Below the pieces are notes generated by a model. The model was not told the DNA's origin. It searched no databases and was given only the letters and a program-made list of their open reading frames with translations. 25,769 nt of DNA, taken from positions 1-25,769 of the forward strand of contig JBASIS010000208.1 in NCBI GenBank assembly GCA_049654905.1. The letters are read 5' to 3'. The position numbers and the translations under genes were made by a program. This DNA is from M0108 sp049654905 (GTDB lineage Bacteria; Pseudomonadota; Gammaproteobacteria; Chromatiales; Chromatiaceae). This document shows, piece by piece, positions 16,470 to 24,427 of the stretch. Each line of letters begins with the position of its first letter. Positions within the stretch are counted from its first letter, which is position 1.

Positions 16470-17480
16470 ATGTTAAATCTGTTGCATTCCATTTTTGGCG
16501 GCGGGGAGGGGCGCGGGCGTTATCCCGCCTCGCTGATCGAGATGGCTATCGAGCGCGCGGTTGAGGGCACGGATCCCCGGGTGCGGGCCCTGCCGGGCTA
16601 TAGCCATAAGCTGCGCGCGCCCGTCATCCATGCCATCGACCATGTGATCGAGCTGGTGGACGCTATCCATGTGCAGCCCGTGACGATCGATGCGGCCAGC
16701 CACAGCGCCGATCCGCGGCTCGGGGCCCTCTTTGCCTCCCCCGAGAGCATGCTGGACATCCTGGGACGGGATCAGGCGCTTCGTGATTACCTGGACACGG
16801 CAGAGGGGCGGCGGGCGTCCCGCGTCCACACCCTCCTCCTGGCGGAGCGCGTGGAACGTAATATCCTGGGCCTGGATCTGGTGGGAGACCAGGTGCGCCG
16901 GGACGTGGCCGAGATTGCGGTCAATTTTTTCGCCCATCGCCTGCTGGAACCGAATACCGATGCGGACGAGACCCGCCGTCATTTGAAGCGCCGCGCCTTC
17001 GACTTTCTCCTCACCCAGGCCTTGGACCGGATCAGTCAGACGAATCTGGAGCGGGTCGACCTGGCCCACCAACGCGACCTGGTAAATCGCAAACTCAGTG
17101 CCCTGGAGCGGGGTGGCTGGGGTTTCAAGCTGGCGGAGGGTGAGCAGCCGAATCTCGCCGCCCTGATGGCGGACCTGGACGAGATCACCGCGCACTTACA
17201 CGCGCTGGGACCGGACCAGGCGATTCTGGAGACCCATCTCGGTATTCTCATCGAGGTGCTGGGCAACGCCGAACATCAGCTTTGGTCCGAGCCGATCACT
17301 CTCTTCCTTGATGCCATGAACATTGTCCGCGATGAGCACGATGCCTCTGCACGCCGTATCGATCTCATGGAACTGCGCGGTGGCAAGGGCCAGCGGCTGG
17401 TCATGCTGCCCCTGGTCATAGCCCCGGACCAACTACCCGCCCAAGTGGATTTCCTGACAGCCGTCCAACGCTACCTGTAA
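16470..17480 (+). CDS. Conserved-looking hypothetical protein, 336 aa
   Basis: I do not recognise this family. The start ATG 16470 is preceded by GGAG about 10-20 bases upstream. The protein is predominantly helical, has no cysteine, no signal peptide and no membrane segment, so it is likely soluble and cytoplasmic. Features that can be seen: a Gly-rich N-terminus (GGGEGRGR), a middle region with many Arg/Glu heptad-like stretches (LLLAERVERNILGLDLVGDQ), and a C-terminal segment LMELRGGKGQRLVMLPLV. Codon use is host-like and it reads as a real gene. It is separated from the defence operon by about 180 bases and is probably not part of it. The small gene 31 bases downstream may share its transcript. 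Confidence 0.8.
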   Translation: MLNLLHSIFGGGEGRGRYPASLIEMAIERAVEGTDPRVRALPGYSHKLRAPVIHAIDHVIELVDAIHVQPVTIDAASHSADPRLGALFASPESMLDILGRDQALRDYLDTAEGRRASRVHTLLLAERVERNILGLDLVGDQVRRDVAEIAVNFFAHRLLEPNTDADETRRHLKRRAFDFLLTQALDRISQTNLERVDLAHQRDLVNRKLSALERGGWGFKLAEGEQPNLAALMADLDEITAHLHALGPDQAILETHLGILIEVLGNAEHQLWSEPITLFLDAMNIVRDEHDASARRIDLMELRGGKGQRLVMLPLVIAPDQLPAQVDFLTAVQRYL

Positions 17481-17511
17481 CGATCATCCCCTTGATGCCG
17501 GGGAGAGCGCC

Positions 17512-17760
17512 ATGCCCCAAATTCTGATGGACCCCGAATCCCGCTCCCTGGGGGAGTGCTTTGCCCTGGTCAGGGCGCGGCGTCGGGATCGACCGCGCTT
17601 TCCCTCGGGCTGCGTCACCCCGGTTGCCGACGAGGCAAGCGCCCTGGCCGGGGCGGACCCGGATCGCCACCTGCATCCGGCTCTCCTTTACGGCCCCTCC
17701 CGCTCTTCCGAGGGCCAGCAGGTTTGGTACCTGGTGCGCTGGCTGGATGCCCTGGGTTAG
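17512..17760 (+). CDS. Small hypothetical protein, 82 aa
   Basis: ATG 17512 is preceded by GGGGAGAGC at a good distance. The product is 82 residues, soluble, with two Cys (residues 16 and 34) and an aromatic C-terminal motif VWYLVRWLDALG. No family is recognised. Third codon positions are strongly G/C, like neighbouring genes, which supports real coding. It lies 31 bases after the preceding gene and is directly followed by a hairpin that pairs better on this strand, consistent with the end of a two-gene transcript. Confidence 0.65.
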   Translation: MPQILMDPESRSLGECFALVRARRRDRPRFPSGCVTPVADEASALAGADPDRHLHPALLYGPSRSSEGQQVWYLVRWLDALG

Positions 17761-17817
17761 CGGGCCGGCCGGATCATGGCCCCGGAGGCTGGCCCGCGCG
17801 GACGAGCCTGGCTCGTC
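17761..17817 (+). terminator. Paired hairpins between convergent genes
   Basis: CGGGCCGGCC (17761-17770) pairs with GGCTGGCCCG (17787-17796) over 10 bp. The single non-Watson-Crick position is a G-U pair only in RNA made from the + strand, and an A-C mismatch in the other direction. It therefore fits termination after the small + strand gene. A second perfect hairpin, GACGAGC/GCTCGTC (17801-17817, 3-base loop), overlaps the stop of the convergent gene. There is no clear T tract, so the terminator role is moderate. Confidence 0.45.
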
Positions 17818-18484
17818 ACCAGAGCAAGGGAATCGTCCCGGTGGCGGGCTGGGTCGAGGACGTGGATGGGGCTGGACGCGGGGCCGGCCGCATCAGCCTT
17901 TCCGTCATCTCCTGGGTGATGAGGAGGCTGAAGCCCAGTTCCCGGGCCACCGCCAGGTCATCGGGTTTGATGGCGAAGATGTTGATGGCCCCGGTGCTGG
18001 CGCCGCACACGGCGATGTGCAGGAAGCCATCCGTGCCCTTGCGGCTGTCCAGGACCTGGATGTCCTTGCTGGTCAGTAGTTCCGCCTGGCGCTCCAGGGG
18101 GATTTCCTCGCCCTGGCCACATTGCAGGGTGCCGTCGTACATAAAGACCTCGACCTCGCCGTCATCGAAGGCCCAGACGCCATAACCACCCGCATCGGGA
18201 TTCTTGGCCGTGAAGGCCGACCAGTCCGTCGCGGACAGGGTCAGGACATTGGCCTCGGCCGTTGGCGCCCCACAGTGCTGGCCGATGTCCAGGGGCAGGT
18301 GGCGGCGTTCGGCGTCGCGCACCTTGATGCCCTGGGCGCGCAGCAGGTCCGCCGCCTTTTCCACTGGCACGCCCTGGCCCGGGACGCATTGGCGCTGGCC
18401 CGCGAATTGGAAAATGGTCACGGTATCATTGGCGCCCAGGGGGGCTGAAAGGAGTGCAACGAGGAGGACAAGAAGGGCTTTCAT
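17816..18484 (-). CDS. Predicted periplasmic protein with a tandem-duplicated domain
   Basis: A 222-residue exported protein of unknown function. I chose ATG 18484 because GGGAGAA lies just upstream and it yields a signal peptide (MKALLVLLVALLSAPLGA, likely cut before ND). The mature part contains two similar units. Unit 1 runs from about residue 22 to 88, with Cys 33 and Cys 71; unit 2 from about 113 to 177, with Cys 122 and Cys 160. The shared pattern is QC..G...P.E..A.LL....I.V.D, then C-G-A-(P/S)-T, then N-(V/I). Both Cys pairs are exactly 38 residues apart, so each unit may be closed by a disulfide in the periplasm. The C-terminus is Pro/Ser/Thr-rich and ends TGTIPLLW. No family name is recognised. 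Confidence 0.8.
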   Translation of the reverse strand: MKALLVLLVALLSAPLGANDTVTIFQFAGQRQCVPGQGVPVEKAADLLRAQGIKVRDAERRHLPLDIGQHCGAPTAEANVLTLSATDWSAFTAKNPDAGGYGVWAFDDGEVEVFMYDGTLQCGQGEEIPLERQAELLTSKDIQVLDSRKGTDGFLHIAVCGASTGAINIFAIKPDDLAVARELGFSLLITQEMTERLMRPAPRPAPSTSSTQPATGTIPLLW

Positions 18485-18610
18485 GGGTTCTCCCGACGAC
18501 TTGGTCTGACTTCCCTGCTTTTGGGTCCGGGGGCCACATCCAGCGCCCCAGGTCATTTTAGCCCCCCCGAGGCGGCGAAGCCCAACCGGGGTGACGGATT
18601 CCCTGCCTCA

Positions 18611-18642
18611 AACAAGCCAAACCCCGCAGGGCGGGGCTTGGC
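18611..18642 (-). terminator. Intrinsic terminator after the Gly/Pro/Tyr-rich gene
   Basis: Bases 18616-18627 pair with 18631-18642 in a 12-bp stem with a 3-base loop. The one imperfect pair is a G-U wobble in RNA of the - strand but an A-C mismatch on the + strand. On the - strand the stem is followed by TTGTTTG. It sits about 35 bases past the stop of the gene at 18676-19251. Confidence 0.7.
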
Positions 18643-18675
18643 GGTGACACAGAAAGGGATAGGGGCTAGAGGGCG

Positions 18676-19251
18676 TCAGAATTTATCCATGGGTCGGAAG
18701 TTGGGGGGAGAAGGAGAGGGGGAGGGAGTGGGGGCGTTTGGATTGCCCGATCCAGCCGCGGGACTGGGATTGGCCCCCCGGTCGGAGGCGGGCCGTGATG
18801 GGGCGTAGGCGGGCGGCGCCTTTCTGGCCTCCAGTTCCTCGATACGTCGCTTCAGGGCATCGATCTCATTCGACTTGGCGCTAGGTGCGGCGGGTGCCGC
18901 GCGCGCGGCCGGTGGTGGGGTTGTTACCTGGCTAGGCGCCGGAGCCGGGTTGGCCGGTGGCGCCCAGGTGGGAGTCGCACCGTAGGGGGCCCCATAAGCA
19001 CCACCATAAGGGGGGGCACCGTAGGCGCCATAAGGCGCACCGTAGGGCGGGACGCCGTAGGCACCCGGGGGCGGGCCATAACCGTAACCGCGGTTGTCGT
19101 AATAGTCGTCGTAATCGTTGTTACCACCCATCCATCTGCCGGGGCTCATCATGTCCCCGAAGTTGATGGCCAGGGCGGCGGGGGCCTGCAGTAACAGGGT
19201 GGCGCTGGCGGCGGCCAGCAGGATGGCGATTCTTGGCTTGCGGAATGACAC
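18676..19251 (-). CDS. Secreted Gly/Pro/Tyr-rich repeat protein, possibly sulfur-globule-like
   Basis: A 191-residue exported protein starting at GTG 19251, with GGAGGA at good distance upstream. Residues 1-28 are a clear signal peptide (AILLAAASATLLLQAPAALA). The mature N-terminus, INFGDMMSPGRWMGGNNDYDDYYD, is followed by a PYG/GAP-rich repeat tract (PYGAPYGAYGAPPYGGAYG, about residues 68-90), a Pro/Ala linker, a short charged coiled-coil segment (NEIDALKRRIEELEARK, about 127-143) and a Pro/Ser tail. The opening MM(S/N)P.RWMGGN and the Tyr/Gly richness resemble the small structural proteins that coat periplasmic sulfur globules in Chromatiaceae. Low-complexity sequence makes this tentative; it could be another envelope structural protein. 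It has its own ribosome-binding site and terminator. Confidence 0.75.
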   Translation of the reverse strand: MSFRKPRIAILLAAASATLLLQAPAALAINFGDMMSPGRWMGGNNDYDDYYDNRGYGYGPPPGAYGVPPYGAPYGAYGAPPYGGAYGAPYGATPTWAPPANPAPAPSQVTTPPPAARAAPAAPSAKSNEIDALKRRIEELEARKAPPAYAPSRPASDRGANPSPAAGSGNPNAPTPSPSPSPPNFRPMDKF

Positions 19252-19325
19252 GGCTTAAATTCCTCCGATGGGATATCTGTTCTCCTCAAGGTTCGCGGTT
19301 CTGGTCGCGAATCCCGCCGGCTGTT

Positions 19326-19359
19326 GGCCGGTTGGGCGTTTACTTACACCCAACCGGCC
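19326..19359. repeat. 11-bp inverted repeat between glgP and the Gly/Pro/Tyr-rich gene
   Basis: GGCCGGTTGGG (19326-19336) and CCCAACCGGCC (19349-19359) form a perfect 11-bp stem with a 12-base loop. It lies after the glgP stop and before the next start on the same strand. It may be a terminator for glgP, though it lacks a T tract, or a leader structure of the next gene. Confidence 0.6.
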
Positions 19360-19400
19360 CCCGGGTCAAACCCAAACCACGCGGGGCGATCGCGGCCGCT

Positions 19401-21908
19401 TCACAAGGCCAGGGGTGCCACCGTCGGTAACCTCCAGATGTCCCGGTTATATTCGGCTATGGTGCGATCGGAGGAGAAGCGGCCGCTGTGGGCGGTGTTG
19501 AGTATGGCCATGCGCAGCCAGCGCTCGGGGTCGCGGTAGGCGGTGGCGGCGGCTTCCTGGGCGCGGACATAGTCCGGGAAGTCGCCGGCGGTCATCCAGG
19601 GGTCATGGGGGTTGCGGATGGCCTGGATGATGGGCTCGAACAGGCCGGGTTCGAATTGGTTGAAGTGGCCCGACTCCAGCAGGGCCATCACCTCGCGCAA
19701 CTCCCCATGGCCCTGAATGATGGCCTGGGGATCATAGCGACCCCGCCGGGCCTCGACCGCGGCGGCGGTCATGCCGAACAGGAAGAAGTTGTCCGCCCCC
19801 GCCTGGTCGCGGATCTCGATATTGGCCCCATCCAGGGTGCCGATGGTGACGGCGCCGTTCATCATGAACTTCATGTTGCCGGTCCCGGAGGCCTCTTTGC
19901 CGGCGGTGGAGATCTGTTCCGACAGGTCGGTGCCGGGGGCTATGACCTCCATCACCGAGACCCGGTAGTCGGGGATGAAGGCCAGGCGCAGCAGGCCCTG
20001 GGTGTCCTTGTCCCCGTTGACCACTTGGGCCACGTTATTGATCAGCTTGATGATGAGCTTGGCCATGACGTAGCCGGGCGCGGCCTTGCCGCCGATCAGG
20101 ACGCAGCGCGGGGTCCAATGGGCGGTGTCGCCGTGCTTGATGCGGTTGTAGAGGTGGATGACGTGCAGCAGGTTGAGCAGTTGGCGCTTATATTCGTGGA
20201 TGCGCTTGACCTGGACATCGAAGAGGGCGGCCGGGTCGAAGTCCACATGGCAATCATGGGCCACCAGGCGGGCCAGATGTTCCTTGTTGGCGTGCTTGAT
20301 GGCGCTAAAGCGCTCCCGGAAGGCCGGGTCGTCGGCCAGGGGGGCGATGCGCTCCAGTTGGCTCAGGTCCCGCACCCAGTCCTGGCCGATGGTCTCGTTC
20401 AGCAACTCCCGCAGGTCGGGGTTGCACATGGCGAGCCAGCGGCGCGGGGTGACCCCGTTGGTCTTGTTGTTGAACTTGTGGGGCCAGAGTTCGTAAAAAT
20501 CGTGGAACAGGCCCTCGATCAGCAGGCGTGAATGCAGCTCGGCCACGCCGTTGACGGAGAAGCTGCCGACGATGGCCAGGTAGGCCATGCGGATCTGGGG
20601 CTCGTGGCCTTCCTCGATCAGGGACATGCGACCCTGACGGGGCATGTCGCCGGGCCAGCGCGAGGCGACCTCGGTCAGGAAGCGGGCATTGATCTCATAA
20701 ATGATCTGCAGGTGACGGGGCAGGAGGGACTGGAAGATGCGCACCGGCCAGCGTTCCAGGGCCTCGGGCAGCAGAGTGTGGTTGGTGTAGGCCATGGTGG
20801 CGGTGGTGATGGCCCAGGCCTGATCCCATTCCAGGTGATGCTCGTCCATCAGCAGGCGCATCAGCTCCGCCACTGAGATGGCGGGGTGGGTGTCATTGAG
20901 CTGGAAGCAATTCTTGGCCGCGAATTGGCTGAAGTCGTTGCCGTGCAGGCGGATCCACTCACGCAGCACATCCTTGAGACTGGCGCAGGCCAGCAGGTAT
21001 TGCTGGCGCAGGCGTAATTCCTTGCCGTTCTCGCTGGCGTCGTTGGGGTAGAGCACCATGGTGATGTGCTCGGCGGCGTTCTTGGCGGCGACGGACTCGG
21101 GATAGCTGCCAGCGTTGAATTCCCCCAGGTTGAATTCGTCGGTGGCGACGGACTTCCAGAGGCGCAGGGTGTTGATGGTGTCATTGCGATAACCCGGTAT
21201 CGGGGTGTCGTAGGGCACCGCCAGCACGTCCTGGGTATCGACCCAGTAGGCCATCAGGCGGCCCCTGTCGTCCTGATGAAAATCGACGCGGCCCCCAAAC
21301 TGGATGCGCTGGGTATATTCCGGGCGCTCCAGCTCCCAGGGGTTGCCGTCCCGCAGCCAGTGATCCGGCTTCTCGACCTGGAAGCCATTGTCGAAGCTCT
21401 GGCGGAACATGCCGTATTCATAGCGCAGGCCGTAGCCCTTGACCGGCAATTGCAGGGTGGCGCAGGAATCGAGAAAGCAGGCCGCCAGCCGGCCCAGGCC
21501 GCCGTTGCCCAGACCCGCGTCGGGCTCGGTAGCGGCGATCTCCTCCAGCAGCAGGCCGAGGTCGTAGAGACCCTGTTCCGCCGCGTCGGCCACGCCCAGG
21601 TTGAGCATGGCGTTGGAGAGGGCCCGGCCCATGAGGAATTCCAGGGACAAGTAATGGGCGCGCTTGCAGTCGGCCTCGTCCTGGGCCTGGCGAGTGCCCT
21701 TCCAGCGTTCCATCAGACGGTCGCGCATGACCACCGACAGGGCGCGATAGGGGTAATAGGTGGAGCGGCAATCCTTGTCCCGACCAAAGGTGCTGGCGTA
21801 ATAGCGCTTGAAGTCCAGCGCTAACCCCTCCGGACTCAGGGAGAGGGGCGGCAGGTCGAAGAGCCTGTCATTGGGCTGGCTTTGGTTCAGGTCGATAAAG
21901 GGCGACAT
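19401..21908 (-). CDS. glgP: Glycogen/maltodextrin phosphorylase
   Basis: An 835-residue glycogen phosphorylase, normal for the family. It releases glucose-1-phosphate from alpha-1,4-glucans using phosphate and pyridoxal phosphate. Key sequence: LEFLMGRALSNAMLNLG near residue 90, the glycine-rich DAGLGNGGLGRLAACFLDS, TNHTLLPEALERWP, FNNKTNGVTPRRWL, VKRIHEYKRQLLN, and the cofactor site EASGTGNMKF with the PLP-binding Lys at about 680. The start is ambiguous: TTG 21911 and ATG 21908 are adjacent. I chose the ATG because GGAG sits 8 bases upstream. In purple sulfur bacteria glycogen breakdown is known to feed dark metabolism linked to stored sulfur. The neighbouring sulfur-globule-like gene makes this suggestive, but no shared regulation is visible. 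Cytoplasmic. Confidence 0.97.
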   Translation of the reverse strand: MSPFIDLNQSQPNDRLFDLPPLSLSPEGLALDFKRYYASTFGRDKDCRSTYYPYRALSVVMRDRLMERWKGTRQAQDEADCKRAHYLSLEFLMGRALSNAMLNLGVADAAEQGLYDLGLLLEEIAATEPDAGLGNGGLGRLAACFLDSCATLQLPVKGYGLRYEYGMFRQSFDNGFQVEKPDHWLRDGNPWELERPEYTQRIQFGGRVDFHQDDRGRLMAYWVDTQDVLAVPYDTPIPGYRNDTINTLRLWKSVATDEFNLGEFNAGSYPESVAAKNAAEHITMVLYPNDASENGKELRLRQQYLLACASLKDVLREWIRLHGNDFSQFAAKNCFQLNDTHPAISVAELMRLLMDEHHLEWDQAWAITTATMAYTNHTLLPEALERWPVRIFQSLLPRHLQIIYEINARFLTEVASRWPGDMPRQGRMSLIEEGHEPQIRMAYLAIVGSFSVNGVAELHSRLLIEGLFHDFYELWPHKFNNKTNGVTPRRWLAMCNPDLRELLNETIGQDWVRDLSQLERIAPLADDPAFRERFSAIKHANKEHLARLVAHDCHVDFDPAALFDVQVKRIHEYKRQLLNLLHVIHLYNRIKHGDTAHWTPRCVLIGGKAAPGYVMAKLIIKLINNVAQVVNGDKDTQGLLRLAFIPDYRVSVMEVIAPGTDLSEQISTAGKEASGTGNMKFMMNGAVTIGTLDGANIEIRDQAGADNFFLFGMTAAAVEARRGRYDPQAIIQGHGELREVMALLESGHFNQFEPGLFEPIIQAIRNPHDPWMTAGDFPDYVRAQEAAATAYRDPERWLRMAILNTAHSGRFSSDRTIAEYNRDIWRLPTVAPLAL

Positions 21909-22050
21909 CAAGTGGGCTCCATGAGTGGACGAAAGGATTCATTAGGGGGCGCCATTGCCAGGATAAGCGGATCAGATGACAACCTGGGTCATGCCCCGGG
22001 CAATATCCCAGCAAAATTCGCGCCCGGAACGGGGTGATAACGGCAGGGCT

Positions 22051-23163
22051 TCAAGGGACGAGCGGCTCCCCGGCCAGCGGCACCGCTTCCCCCTGAGCCC
22101 CAGCGCCTTCGAGGCGGATGCGCAGGGCCAGGTCGTTGCGGGAATCCGCGTTGACCAGGGCCTCCTCCAGGCTGATGCGCCCGCGGCTGTAGAGCTGGTA
22201 GAGGGACATGTCGAAGGTCTGCATGCCGGGGATGTCGCTCTGGCGCATGGCCTCCTTGATGCCCTCGATCTCGCCCTTGAGGATAAGGTCGGCGATATAG
22301 CGCGTCAGCCGCATCACCTCCACCGCCGGGGCCCGCCCGCTGCCGTCCTTGGCCGGGATCAGGCGCTGGGAGACGATGGCGTGGAGGTTCAGGGCCAGGT
22401 CCATGCGCACCTGCTGGCGGTGGTTTTCGGAAAAGAAGCTCAGGATGCGGTCGATAGCCTGGTTGGCGTTGTTGGCGTGCAGGGTGGAGACGCACAGATG
22501 GCCGGTCTCGGCATAGGCCAGGGCGTGCCGCATGGTCGCGGCGTCGCGGATCTCGCCGATCAGGATGACGTCCGGCGCCTCCCGCATGGCGTTCTTGAGC
22601 GCCGCCTCGTAGGAGAGGGTGTCGATGCCCACCTCGCGCTGGTTGACGATGGACTTCTGATGTTCGTGGGTAAATTCGATGGGGTCCTCGATGGTGAGGA
22701 TGTGGCCCCGGCTGGTGCGGTTGCGGTGGTCGATCATGGCCGCCAGGGTGCTGGATTTGCCCGAGCCGGTGGCCCCGACCACCAGGAGAAGTCCCCGCTT
22801 GATGCTGATGAGTTCCGCCAGCATCGGGGGCAGCGAGAGCTCCGCGAAGGTCGGAATGCGGTCCTTGATATAGCGGATCACCATCGCCGGCCCGCCGCGC
22901 TGGCGGAAGACATTGACCCGGAAGCGCCCAATCCCCTTCAGCTCCACCCCCAGGTTGCACTCCCAGGTCTGGGCCAGCTCTCGTTGCTGGCCCTCGTCCA
23001 TCACGGAGTGGGCCAGGGCAAGGATCTCCTCGCTGCTCAGGACCCGGTCGCCAAAGGGTAGGAGGGTCCCATCCACCTTCAAATGCGGCCGCGCGCCCTC
23101 GCTGAAAAAGAGGTCGGAACCCTGCTTGGCGGCCATGACTTTGAGAAAGGGGTCCAGGTTCAC
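22051..23163 (-). CDS. pilU: Type IV pilus retraction ATPase PilU
   Basis: A 370-residue secretion-type ATPase of the PilT/PilU family that helps power pilus retraction at the inner membrane. Start GTG 23163 gives MNLDPFLKVMAAKQGSDLFF, aligning with family starts. Motifs: Walker A GATGSGKSS (130-138), Asp box TIEDPIEF (157-164), Walker B DVILIGEIRD (198-207) and His box STLHANNA (226-233). The C-terminal DMSLYQLYSRGRISLEEAL followed by ADSRNDLALRIRL is the PilU rather than PilT pattern, and the length (PilT is about 345) agrees. PilU normally acts with PilT, often encoded just upstream; here the upstream neighbour is a divergent regulator gene, so pilT must be elsewhere. glgP follows 142 bases downstream on the same strand. 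Confidence 0.93.
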   Translation of the reverse strand: MNLDPFLKVMAAKQGSDLFFSEGARPHLKVDGTLLPFGDRVLSSEEILALAHSVMDEGQQRELAQTWECNLGVELKGIGRFRVNVFRQRGGPAMVIRYIKDRIPTFAELSLPPMLAELISIKRGLLLVVGATGSGKSSTLAAMIDHRNRTSRGHILTIEDPIEFTHEHQKSIVNQREVGIDTLSYEAALKNAMREAPDVILIGEIRDAATMRHALAYAETGHLCVSTLHANNANQAIDRILSFFSENHRQQVRMDLALNLHAIVSQRLIPAKDGSGRAPAVEVMRLTRYIADLILKGEIEGIKEAMRQSDIPGMQTFDMSLYQLYSRGRISLEEALVNADSRNDLALRIRLEGAGAQGEAVPLAGEPLVP

Positions 23164-23307
23164 GCGTTAATCCAGCCTCGGTGGGGCAATGGGGTGGGAA
23201 TGTGCAGGGAAGCGGGGGGTTACGTCAAGCTCCATGACGGGCTACAGGGGCGATGCCCGACGCTTCGGACCGAGCGATGCGTCACCCTCTGACCGACTCC
23301 CCCGGGG

Positions 23308-23319
23308 TATACTGGCGCC
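23308..23319 (+). promoter_or_regulatory. -10-like element directly before the WYL gene
   Basis: TATACT at 23308-23313 matches the -10 consensus in 5 of 6 positions and ends 6 bases before the ATG at 23320. A transcript starting at the normal distance would begin at or very near the start codon, giving a leaderless mRNA. No good -35 element is seen at 17 bases, and there is no well-placed ribosome-binding site. Confidence 0.35.
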
Positions 23320-24333
23320 ATGAGCGCTATCTATCAGAGCCGTATCCAACGCCTCCGCCGTCTGGAGGCCCTGCTGCCAGCCGCCACCGCCACGCCCGCC
23401 GACTGTCCGGACGGGGGTCGGCTGCTGCAAATCCTCGGCGATGATTATGGTGCCAGTGATGTCCCGGCGCGCCGCCGGGCCCTGCAACGCGACCTCATGG
23501 ATCTGCTCAAGGAGGGGCGTATCGCGGCGGTCAACCCAGGTGGTAAGCCTCTGCGTTACCGGCGCCTGGGCGATGACGTGGCGGAGGACCCCCTCATCTG
23601 GGAATACACCCTGCGGCAGGTCAGGGACCTGATCGCCGAGGCGGTGCCAGAGCGGCGGCTCGACCGCCTGTGGGAGCGCCTGCTGCATGAAGTCGAGGGT
23701 CCGCTCCTCGATGCACGGCGCCTGCGCTGTGTTCCCGATACCCTGAGGCTGCGCCCGGTCGAACTCTACCCCGAACTCCTTCAGGCGGTGGTCCAGGCCC
23801 TGGCGCAACGCCGGGCCCTGCTCATTCAGTACCAGGATGCCGCGGGCGAACGCGGCGAATCGGTCATTCACCCCCAGGCCCTGGTCCAGCGGGGCCCCAT
23901 CCCCTACCTCCTGGCCCTCAAGAATGACGAAGTGGGGCCGGTGCGCTTTTACGCCCTGCACCGCATGATTCGCGCCCAGGTTCGGCCCGGGACGCCGGCC
24001 CGGGCGGCGGCGGGTTTCGATTTGGACCAGGCCATCGCCTCGGGCAAGATCGACTTCGGCCAGGGCAAGCTGATCGATCTGGAGTTGCGGGTGCGCGGCT
24101 ATCTGGCGACCCTGCTGGAGGCCTGTCCGCTCAGCGATAACCAGCGCCTGGACGATGAGCCCGATGACTCCGGCTTCCTGCTGCGCGTCACCGCCCGCCT
24201 CCCCTCCACCGGCCAGTTGCTGCGCTGGCTGCTCGGCGCCGGCGACAACCTGGAGATCATGGCCCCCGCCGAGTTGCGCCGGGTGGTGGCCGCACAGTCG
24301 GCCAAGACGGCGGCACTTTATGCCGAGGGCTGA
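23320..24333 (+). CDS. WYL-domain transcriptional regulator
   Basis: A 337-residue one-component regulator of the YafY/WYL type. The N-terminal winged helix-turn-helix (about 1-80) contains the recognition region VPARRRALQRDLMDLLKEGRIAAV in two adjacent helices. The WYL domain (about 150-230) contains ALAQRRALLIQYQDAAGE, then HPQALVQRGPIPYLLALK, then FYALHRMIRAQV. The name-giving W-Y-L is here P-Y-L, keeping the Tyr and Leu. A C-terminal WCX-type segment (about 240-325) includes VRGYLATLLEACPL and LLRWLLGAGDNLEIMAP. WYL domains sense ligands, including nucleic acids in some phage-defence regulators. It is divergent from pilU and convergent with the channel gene; neither shows it to be a local regulator. 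The target is unknown. Confidence 0.88.
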   Translation: MSAIYQSRIQRLRRLEALLPAATATPADCPDGGRLLQILGDDYGASDVPARRRALQRDLMDLLKEGRIAAVNPGGKPLRYRRLGDDVAEDPLIWEYTLRQVRDLIAEAVPERRLDRLWERLLHEVEGPLLDARRLRCVPDTLRLRPVELYPELLQAVVQALAQRRALLIQYQDAAGERGESVIHPQALVQRGPIPYLLALKNDEVGPVRFYALHRMIRAQVRPGTPARAAAGFDLDQAIASGKIDFGQGKLIDLELRVRGYLATLLEACPLSDNQRLDDEPDDSGFLLRVTARLPSTGQLLRWLLGAGDNLEIMAPAELRRVVAAQSAKTAALYAEG

Positions 24334-24427
24334 AGGCTGGGTCTCGAAATTTTCATGCGGCCGTCAGTTCCCCGACATGGCGCACGGATGGAATATTTGA
24401 GTGTTGCCATTGATAGTCTTTGAACGG

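Noticed and set aside
19488..20531. Long + strand frame opposite glgP (and another at 21066-21824)
   Set aside because: Antisense to a complete glycogen phosphorylase; shadow composition.
21976..23061. Long + strand frame opposite pilU
   Set aside because: Antisense to intact PilU motifs; no ribosome-binding site or domain.
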